Shown here: piece by piece, positions 54,939 through 64,000 of the stretch
How the letters are laid out: the number at the start of each line of letters is the position of its first letter
Numbering within the stretch: position 1 is the stretch's first letter
From: Allium sativum
Lineage: Eukaryota; Streptophyta; Magnoliopsida; Asparagales; Amaryllidaceae
NCBI GenBank assembly: GCA_030737875.1
Contig: CM060923.1
Location: forward strand, 176,493,696-176,557,695
DNA: 64,000 nucleotides
Direction: 5' to 3'
Program-made: the position numbers and the translations under genes
Notes under the pieces: generated by a model
What the model saw: the letters and a program-made list of their open reading frames with translations, nothing else
The model's database searches: none
Told to the model about the DNA's origin: nothing

Positions 54939-56399
54939 GGTGTAACAATAAGGATTTTCCCGATCTTCGAAGAGATGAGAAAGCCCGAATTGCTTTGAGG
55001 ACAAGACGAATCAGAACACAAACAGAAGAACATTTCATTGTTAATTACAACAATTCCATCAGAATACAAGAATATACAGAGTATAAATGAATAAAATACA
55101 TTCGATAAATATCAAAGATTACAATAAATTACATAGCAGCGGAAAATAATACAAAACACAACTGAAAGTAATACACGGATACAGAGCTTTCCGAGCATCG
55201 TTCCAGCAGTAAATCAGGATCATGTGAATATAAATCTACAAAACCAAAACTGCTAGCTGCCCGGTTCGAAAATAGGGGCACCCAGAGTTCAGGTTAAAAC
55301 AATAAATTCCAGGTCAGTCATGTGACTGGTGTGAGAACTAAAATAGTTATTAATCTTTATTTTAAAGTTAGGTAAATCAAGGGACCACGCCATAAAACAC
55401 GGAACGGGTTTCCTCCCAAGAATACCAGTGCATAAAACAAACAACATAATGCTAAATAAAGAACAATGAAGCTGTTATAAGACCCATGTCCCATCACACA
55501 ATGCAACGCAAGCCGGAGAATAAGGTTTTACCTTATAACAGCCAAATAATGCTTGATACGCGAAATTTCATCTTTTAATTCTTAATCAGACTCTAACCGT
55601 AAAATAGTAAGAGAACGACTCCCTAGGTATTAACCCCGAAGGCCGAAACCAACATCAGACCAATACCCAGGAAACCGCCCATCTTAGCTCGTTTCCAGTT
55701 AGTTTCTAATTTCATAAAACAATCATAAATATCAATCATAGACGGCATTAATGCCCCATACCACTATGTTGCCATATATAGGTATACAATCAAAACCGCA
55801 CAATCACGTATTTGGAAATTGGATTTCCGTCATGAACCAAGGCAAAAGATAGGCCTTACCGACTTCGAGACAATAAATAAATAAATTATTCTAGTTCAAA
55901 ACTGGTTCATTTCGATAAAAATCTATTTTTATCTTTTCAAATATGGAAATTTTCATCCCAAATCTTCCCAAATCATTTCTTATGATTTTACACAAATTAT
56001 TACTATTTTTAATAATTTTATCAAGGCCCGTACAGTCGATTTCCATCAACGGTCATCGAACTGCACTTACAGCGTCCTTTTCCAAATTTGATTTGGAAAT
56101 AATTCCAAATCCCCCGTTAGATTTCTAATTTCTAATATTCGTTAGAAAGCTCTTTTCGATACGAACCCAATAGTTCCGGTTTGAGGAGAATTCGACGGTC
56201 GGATCTCTCGTAATGTCCATTCGAAGTCAACGGTTGAAATTCACGAACTCCTGCAGCGCAGCGCCTTCTATTCAGGCCATTATATTATATATATAATATA
56301 TATAATATATATTTCGTCGATTTCTATTTAAAACGAATTTTATAAATCGTTTTAAATTTGTTTTCAAAAACGATTTCAACTTCTTATTCAATTTGAAAT

Positions 56400-56720
56400 C
56401 AAAAGTGAATTTTTCCTTATAAATTCGTTTTAAATTCATTTCAAACTGATTTCAATTCAAGTCGATTTCAATTCAATTTCAGTTCGTTTTAAATTCCATT
56501 CAAAACGATTTCCATTCGTTTTTAATTTAATTCCAATTCAATTTGTATTCAATTTCATTTCTATTCAATTCGAATTTAATTCATTTTCTATATCAATTCA
56601 ATCGAATTCATTTTCTATTTAATTTCAATTTGAATTCATTTTCTATTTAATTTCAATTTGAATTCATTTCAATTCAATTCAATTTCAATGAAATTTCAAT
56701 TCGAATTATATTTTCAAAAT
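56400..56720. repeat. TTCAATTCAATTT-rich low-complexity tract
   Basis: More than 300 bp of degenerate ttcaattcaatttc and gaattcattttctatt units. It is present in the second element (and begins again at about 63895) but absent from the first family 2 element, where the equivalent stretch is short. Confidence 0.75.
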
Positions 56721-57544
56721 ATTCGATTTTGAAATCTCTTTTCAATATTCATTATAAAATCGACAAAATTCTCGTTCGCGTTGAAATGGCGTTTAACTAC
56801 TTAACAAGGCTTCACATTTCAATATTCAATGAATATTATTTTAAAGTATTCGATAATTCTGAACTGGAATCAGACACAGTCAATTACCATATAATGTTGA
56901 TTATATGGATTTCACACAACAAATGTGTATAACACAATGAAAACAGCAACCCATCATCCAGTGTGCATTCTACACTGTATAAGCATTAAATATAAATATT
57001 CAACGCTTACACAGCCTGTCAATCAATCGATCGACATACAACTAATTATTGGGATTAGTGTATGCCCAATATCATCCCAATACCCGTGTGGGGTTTCAAT
57101 CAATCAAACACAGTTTTATTTGTGCATGTGGGTGATGTGTAAAATTTATCGTCTCAATCTATATCAATCAAATGTGTGTATATAAACAAATCATCCGATT
57201 TGTTTAGAAATATTTATTTCATTTTAAATACACGTTAAAAATTATATTTTTAACTATAAAATATTTTTAACTATATAAATATTTTATTTCATTCCACAAC
57301 ACACATTCAATTTTCCACAACAACATACAATCAAACAAACAAGCCGTCCATGGTCTGTGGACGACGGGTGTCGGGTGCTACTAAACACCGTCTGCATCCT
57401 AGTATATATTTTAACTAGAAAATTAAATTAAAGGTGAGAAATTCTCACAGAGGGTTCCACTCCGCCGTGCTTTGCTGTTGAACTGCCAAACCGTCTGGAT
57501 CGGTTTGATATTCCAATGCAGTTCTTTTCACGCTGTTCATAATA

Positions 57545-57935
57545 AAAATTATATTTTTATCGTTTCATTTCAGTAAATAAAAATCATATTTTTATTTTGC
57601 TACGTATATAAAGATAATATTTTTATATTCTCTATTATATAAAAACCATATTTTTAATACTTCTACCTTATAAAAATTATATTTTTATTCTTTCTATAGT
57701 ATAAAAATCATATTTTTATTCTTCCTATGATGTAAAAATAATATTTTTATTATCTAAATTATATAAAAATCATATCTTTATATCTTCTATAAATTAAAAA
57801 TCATATTTTTAATATCTCTGCATTATAAAAATTATATTTTTAATATCTCTACATTATAAAAATTATATTTTTAATATCTCTACATTATAAAAATTATATT
57901 TTTAATATCTCTATATTATAAAAATTATATTTTTA
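57545..57935. repeat. ~30-bp tandem repeat in the family 2 LTR
   Basis: About twelve units containing ataaaaatcatatttttat or ataaaaattatatttttaat with variable spacers. The last four (57800-57930) are nearly identical. It corresponds in position to the 34-bp array of the first element. Confidence 0.85.
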
Positions 57936-59358
57936 ATAATATAAAAGTCCTACCTTCGATTATATAAAAATCCAAACTTTCTATTTTATTTTTCTTCATG
58001 TATAAAAATCCCACTACATATATATATTACTTTCTAAACACTGCTATTATGATGACAATCAGATTTTTAAAATAATGTTGATTTACTAATTTATCTATCA
58101 AAAACAAAGAAAAAGAAAATGGGGAAATAAAATAATGACTTACATTTGAATCGGGAGTGGAGGAAGATGGTGGTAGGGATGAGGCGTCGCTGCGGCATGG
58201 GTGCGGTGGAGGTGAAGTCGTGGTAGTGGTCTGCTTCGAGGTGGCGTTCAGTTTGAAAGGGAGAAAAGGGGGGGGGGGGTCCGCCTGCATCGCTGGGCGA
58301 GGGGGGGGGTGCAAGGTAGGGGGTCTTTTCGGAGGCGGGCGGCGCGGCGACTGGGTGTGGCATCGACGGTGGTGGACCTCGAGCGCCCCTTCTTCTTTTT
58401 TTAATTTGTTCTGTCGATTAGAAAAGGGAGGAGGGAGAGAAAAAGAAAGGGGTAGGGGTTATATAAATATTTTATTATTTTTATGTTCTAAAAAGCAACT
58501 TTTTATTTCAACCTCTAATCAAAACCCACCGCCTATCGTCCATAGCTAATTACCCCCATTCCGGACACAATGGGATATGTATCGTAGGCTGATTCGATCA
58601 TTTCGATCAGTATTCGTCAAAATCAAAATATAACTCTATATATTGAATTCGAACGCGCATTTCAATTTACCGGGGTCACATACTAACTCGAAAAATTCCA
58701 GAAAAATATTTTCTAGCTTCGTATTGACGATACGGTCCTAACAAAACTAGTTTCGTCAAATTCCGAGACCATTTGAAAAATGGCCATTTTCTGGTCGATC
58801 GAAATTAACTGAAATTGTTAAAACACGTTTTCCTTTGCCACGCTCACATTTTGATTCGAAAAATTATGAAAATTGGAATCTAGCAATAACTTTACATCCC
58901 GGATCTAACAAAAGTGGTTTCGTCGAAATCTGAAGTCGTTTGCAAAATTTCCATTTTTAAGGGCCAGAATTCCATAGCGGCTATTTTGGAAATTCATTTG
59001 GACATAACTTTTGATCCCCGCTATGAAATTTCAATTTTTCAGATTCGTTGGAAAGATATTCTCAAATAGATTCAAATATTTTTGGTTTCGCTAAAATCCG
59101 GTTTATTTTGAATCTTGTACATTCATTTGAACTTTGAAATCGAATTATCGAACTACCGCGCCATTTTCAATTCCTTTTATATTTTAAAATAAATATTTAT
59201 ATCCTAACGACGATCTATATAAATATATACGTTCGAATTATATTCAAAATAAATTTTTTCGTCGATATTATTTAAAATAACTCATTTTAAATATTAAAAA
59301 TTTGCTAAAATTGCCAAAATAAAAAATTTAAACTGGCTCAGATTTTCGGGTTGTTACA

Positions 59359-60400
59359 ATCTCCCCCACTTAAAACTTTTCGTCCCCGAAAAGAAACGAA
59401 GCCGAAAGTTGTTTTAAAAACCAACTCAACTTTCAAAATTTTCATTACGGCTTAAGTTCTTCAACTTTTCAGTTTCTAAGAACTTTTAAAATTTTCAAAA
59501 AATTTGGCTAACACCCTAAATTTTCGAAAAATTTCACCATAACCTCCCCTGCACCGGGGACTTCGGGATATATCATATAGCCTCCCATGGCCTTCTTCAA
59601 TCCAAAAGAAAAAGAAAAAACCAAGCGGCTAGCCAATCGTCTCACAAAATCACCCAAAACTCAAGAAATACAATAAACATGTACCTATTTGTCGGGCAAA
59701 CAATTTTATTCCTCTGCTCTAGCCTCCTTGCTATGACCTTTTCACACATATATATATGTACATGTATGCATTTGCAACCAATTTTCAATACAGTTCAATA
59801 TTTTTTTCAATTTGGCCTAAATCACCGTTCTTTCATATAATGGTTTAAATGAATAATCACACAACACATCCATCAATCAATTAGTGAATTAACATTTCAA
59901 ACTCATAATTTTGATATATAGTCAAAAATCACATTTTGGTGCCAATTCACAACAATAATGTATCCTATCTAGTTTTGGTTCTCACACCAGTCTAACGGAA
60001 ATATATAGAAATCTCACTTTCGTTATTCAAAAATAAATACTGGCGATGATGCCCCTTCACCAGAATTATCCCCGAGCAACTAGAGTGATTCTATATCTAT
60101 CCAGTATATTAAAACCTCGAATACACGTTTGTAGGACGTATATGCAAAATCTTTATATATTGGATTGTCCAAATCAATTTAAAATAAATATTCAAATACG
60201 TATAATACGATTTAAATTTCAAAACAAAATCGTTTTCATTTTAAAAATATACTCTTCACACTCGTTCTAGGATACTACTGATCCTATCTCTAACGAGTCA
60301 TTCTCATTGGATATTACTAATCCAATTTCTGATGAAGCCTTTTGTATGGTTCTAATGTGTCTTGTTCTCGAGCTCTGTAAACCAGAGCTCTGATACCGAA
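59359..60400 (-). other. Family 2 internal region of the second element, with primer site
   Basis: 1,042 bp, clearly homologous to 44208-45260. On - it starts with cggtatcagagctctgg, a tRNA-Met primer site with one mismatch in the leading base (C for T), and ends with aaaagttttaagtgggggagat. No gag, protease or RT features. Confidence 0.8.
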
Positions 60401-63400
60401 TGTAACAATAAGGATTTTCCCGGTCTCCGAAGAGATGAGAAAGCCCGAATTGCTTGAGGACAAGACGAATCAGAACACAAACAGAAGAACATTTCATTGT
60501 TAATTACAACAATTTCATTTGAATACAAGAATATACAGAGTATAAATGAATAAAATACATTCGATAAATATCAGAGATTACAATAAATTACATAACAGCG
60601 GAAAATAATACAAAACACATCTGAAAGTAATACACGGATACAGAGCTTTCCGAGCATCGTTCCAGCTGTAAATCAGGATCTTGTGAATATAAATCTGCAA
60701 AACCAAAACTACTAGCTTCCCGTGTCGAAAATAGGGGCACCCAGAGTTTAGGTTAAAACAATAAACTCCAGGTCAGTCATGTGACTGGTGTGAGAACTAA
60801 AACAGTTATTAATCTTTATTTTAAAGTTAGGTAAATCAAGGGACCACGCCGTAAAACACGGAACGGGTTTCCACCCAAGAATACCAGTGCATAAAACAAA
60901 CAGCGCAATGCTAAATAAAGAACAATGAAGCTGTTATAAGACCCAGGTCCCATCACACAATGCAACGCAAGCCGGAGGATAGAGTTTTACCTTATAACAG
61001 CCAAATAATGCTTGATACGCGAAATTTTATCTTTTAATTCTTAATCAGACTCCAACCGTAAAATAGTAAGAGAACGACTCCCTAGGTATTAACCCCGAAG
61101 GCCGAAACCAACATCAAATCAATACCCAAGAAACCACCCATCTTAGCTCGTTTCCAGTTAGTTTTTAATTTCATAAAACAATCATGAATATCAATCATAG
61201 ACGACATTAATGCCCCATACCACTATGTCGCCATATATAGGTATACAATCAAAACCGCACAGTCACGTATTTGGAAATTGGATTTCCATCATGAACCAAG
61301 GCAAAAGATAGTCCTTACCGACTTCGAGACAATCTAGCCCATGTCTCCGGAACAGCCGCAACTGCCCCTTGGAGCGACAGGGCCGGTCCACACGGAGTGG
61401 ATTATAGTGCCTGAACAATACGTTTCCCTACCCTTTGGGGCGTAAATGAGCCAACGAATGACTCCATCGGTCCCGGACCAACCGATATAACCGAGGCGCC
61501 TCGCAACAGCAACAACCACACAGGTGAAAAGTATATAAATGTCAGCCAGTTTAAGCACTGACACCACCTAGCTAGAAGAAAATGCATGTCCTCCCTGAGG
61601 TCCTCGTCATGTTTTTGGTTCATACCGGGGCGTGAGGCTCGCGAATTAAGCGTTACACAAAGCTACGCCACAAAGGCCGTGCTTTGATCATCAACCACAA
61701 GACTTTGCTTTTCAACAGAAGCCTTGATCATTTGTATCTCAGCATGCCACACAGGCAATTCACGCTATGCAACCAATATCAATCACACAGAATGAAATCC
61801 GATGTCAGACACACAGTCCATACAAGTTTGTTCTGGGTCTGAACGAAACCGGAGGCACTTATACCTCGCATATCCATTGATCTCCAAATACGTCTGGACG
61901 ACCACCAACTATTTCCCTCCTCTTGGGTGTACAGCCCAATCAGGATCATCAGCAATTATCCAAACGATGTGAAGACCTCCGGTCTTCAACCACCGTCTTC
62001 ATCTTCGACTTATCGTTGTATCAGTTATTCAGAATGGGTTAAACCCGGACTTTCTGAATAAATCGCGTATATAATAAACAAGTGTTACACAAACACAACA
62101 TACGCCTCATTCCAATTCATCAGTCACTAACCGTAAATTAGCCAGAGAATAATTCCCCAAATATTAACCCCGAAGGCCGAAACCAACATCAGATCAATAC
62201 CCAAAATCCATCCTTCTTAGCTAACCTACAGTTAGTTTCTAAATTTCACATTCTTAGGGAAAGGTTCCCATTAATTTTATCAAAGATAAATTACTTAAAT
62301 TTATTCTTTAATCTTCTTTTGAATATCAATTCAAACCAAATTATGGTTTTATCCAAACTAGTCGGGATTAACGAACCTTACCGAAGTAATCAATTGTTAA
62401 ATTTCCCAACCCCAACCTATTCGCCCCATGAAGTAAAACTAGTAATACTTCATAATGTTATCGGTAAATTCAATTACCATTTCACGTTCAAATCTAATTA
62501 AAGATTTAACTATCGCTTGAAGAAAAATGGTGATACTCCATTCTCGATCATTTCTTGAACTTGATAATTTTAATTATCAAATTCACTTTTCAATCTAATT
62601 AAAGATTCATTAAAACTCCACTTAGTTTTAATCTTTAACTGGGTTAAAGAACCAATGTCATTTAAAACACGATTCACGATAAACCCATAATCACATTCTA
62701 TTCCATCAGCCCTAAACCGTAAATTAGCAAGTGAACAATTCCCTAAGTAATAACCCCGAAGGCCGAAACCAACATCAGATCAATACCCAAGAAACCATTC
62801 AACTTAACTAATCTTTTGTTAATTTCTGATTTTCTTAACTCCATTGGGTCTAAGAACAGTATTATTAAAGATACCGTTCATGACAACCCAAAATCACATT
62901 TCATTAATTATCGGGTTAAAGAACAAATGTTATTTAAAACATCGTTCACGATAAACCCAAAAATCAATTCCAATTAAATATTATTTAATTGGTACACTTC
63001 ATTAAATCTAAATAAAAAGATTAAATCATTTTCTCAACTGGGTTTAAGAACAGTGTTAATGAAGACACCATTCACGACAAACCCAAATCCCATTTGATAT
63101 TAAATACAAGGTTCTGAATAGAAAATATATCGGCTTATATTCAATATCAAATTCTACGACCAACAAATATCGTATTGGAAATAATGATATAAATATATCT
63201 CCAAATTTCCCTAACAATATCTGTATAATCACAAAATCCCACATCGAAATATTCCGAAGACAATTTCGATTCAAATCAACTCCAATTCAATTATTGGAAA
63301 TTCTGGTTACTTTTAAAACCATTTCAAATCCCATTTATTTATTTGAAAATTAATAAATTATTATTCTAGTTCAAAACTAGTTCATTTCGATAAAAATCTA

Positions 63401-64000
63401 TTTTTATCTTTTCATATATGGAAATTTTCGTACCAATTATTCCCAAATCATTTCTTATGATTCTGCACAAATTATTACTATTTTTAATAATTTTATCAAG
63501 GCCCGTACATTCGATTTCCATCAACGGTCATCGAACTGCACTTACAGCGACCTTTTCCAAATTTTATTTGGACATAATTTCAAATCCTACAGTTAGATTT
63601 CTAATTTCTAATATTCGTTAGAAAGCTCTTTTCGATACGAACCCAACGGTTCCGGTATGAGGAGAATCTGACGGTCGGATCTCCCGTAATGTCCGCTCGA
63701 ATTCAATGGTCGAAATTCACGAACTACCGCAGCGCGGCGCGTTCTATTCAGGCCATTATATTATATATATCATGTATATAATATATATTTCGTCGATTTC
63801 TATTTAAAACGAATTTTATAAATCATTTTAAATTTGTTTTAAAAACGATTTCAATTTCTTATTCAATTTCAAATCAACAGTGAATTTTTCCTTATAAATT
63901 CGTTTTAAATTCATTTCAAACTGATTTCAATTCAAATCGATTTCAATTCAATTTCAGCTCGTTTTAAATTCCATTCAAAACGATTTCATTCGTTTTTAAT
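60401..64000 (-). repeat. Right LTR of the second family 2 element, partial
   Basis: First 3.6 kb on +, starting tgtaacaataaggattttcc. Module copies lie at about 61046, 62120 and 62704. It retains the segment deleted from its partner LTR. The far end is outside the window. Confidence 0.85.

Larger units (their letters stand above)
54941..59358 (-). repeat. Left LTR of the second family 2 element, with a 2-kb deletion
   Basis: 4,418 bp. Similar to 60401-64000 until gacttcgagacaat at about 55873. It then jumps to aataaattattctagttc, which in the other LTR lies about 2 kb further on (about 63354). One module copy remains at 55587-55710. It ends ttcgggttgttaca. Confidence 0.85.
54941..64000 (-). 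mobile_element. Second family 2 giant-LTR element, runs off the right edge
   Basis: The same architecture on -: LTR 59358-54941, internal 60400-59359 and a second LTR from 60401 to beyond the window. LTRs on + start tgtaacaataaggattttcc rather than tgaaacgaccc, so it belongs to a sister subfamily. The left flank atagg (54936-54940) is the candidate target duplication; its partner is outside the window. Confidence 0.85.

Overview
The window looks like gene-poor, transposon-dense nuclear DNA of a flowering plant, probably a eudicot. It is AT-rich, has plant-type spliced transposase genes and Ty3/gypsy, copia-like, MULE, CACTA and hAT sequences, and contains no intact host gene that I can recognise. 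Species cannot be named from sequence alone. Coordinates of splice sites and repeat ends were read by eye and may be off by a few bases.

Layout. 1-9755: the right part of a large Mutator-like element (MULE). A transposase gene on + (N-terminus outside the window) converges on a long spliced gene on - that encodes a Ulp1/SENP-type cysteine protease (peptidase C48), with His, Asp, Gln and Cys all in place across exons. The noncoding parts are peppered with a TATCAGTTTTT-like motif. The right end carries a MULE-like terminus at 9755. 10122-10620: pseudogene of an ELO-type fatty-acid elongase-like protein. 10768-15200: a DUF4283/zinc-knuckle retroelement gene, 5' truncated and broken by a young 1.5 kb TRIM-like LTR element (10957-12487, TSD tatac) and by remnants of two relatives. 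15266-15908: fragment of a membrane-protein gene with a 73-bp tandem duplication, hit by a hAT MITE (TSD tcaatagc). 15909-18850: unassigned AT-rich DNA. 18850-19101: right end of a CACTA transposon.

19102-34503: a tandem LTR-internal-LTR-internal-LTR array of a gag-only Ty3/gypsy element with 4.1 kb LTRs and 2.0 kb internal regions (family 1). Pol is absent and both gag copies carry nonsense codons. 34785-36590: second copy of the DUF4283 gene, whose 3' end lies at 51321-51545. It was split by family 2: a 14.7 kb element on - with about 6.1 kb LTRs, only 1.05 kb of internal sequence and no gag or pol (TSD aactg). A 1.5 kb solo LTR (TSD tttat) is nested in its left LTR. 51546-54940: CACTA end, an unidentified decayed reading frame, a MITE and a copia gag fragment. 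54941-64000: a second family 2 element that runs off the right edge.

How the parts relate. Families 1 and 2 share U5-side sequence and a roughly 130-bp module. The module occurs once per family 1 internal region, just upstream of the polypurine tract, and ten times inside the family 2 LTRs seen here. They appear to be related non-autonomous gypsy lineages that must borrow enzymes from elements not present here. Order of events is readable from nesting: DUF4283 copies first, then TRIM and family 2 insertions, then the solo LTR inside family 2.
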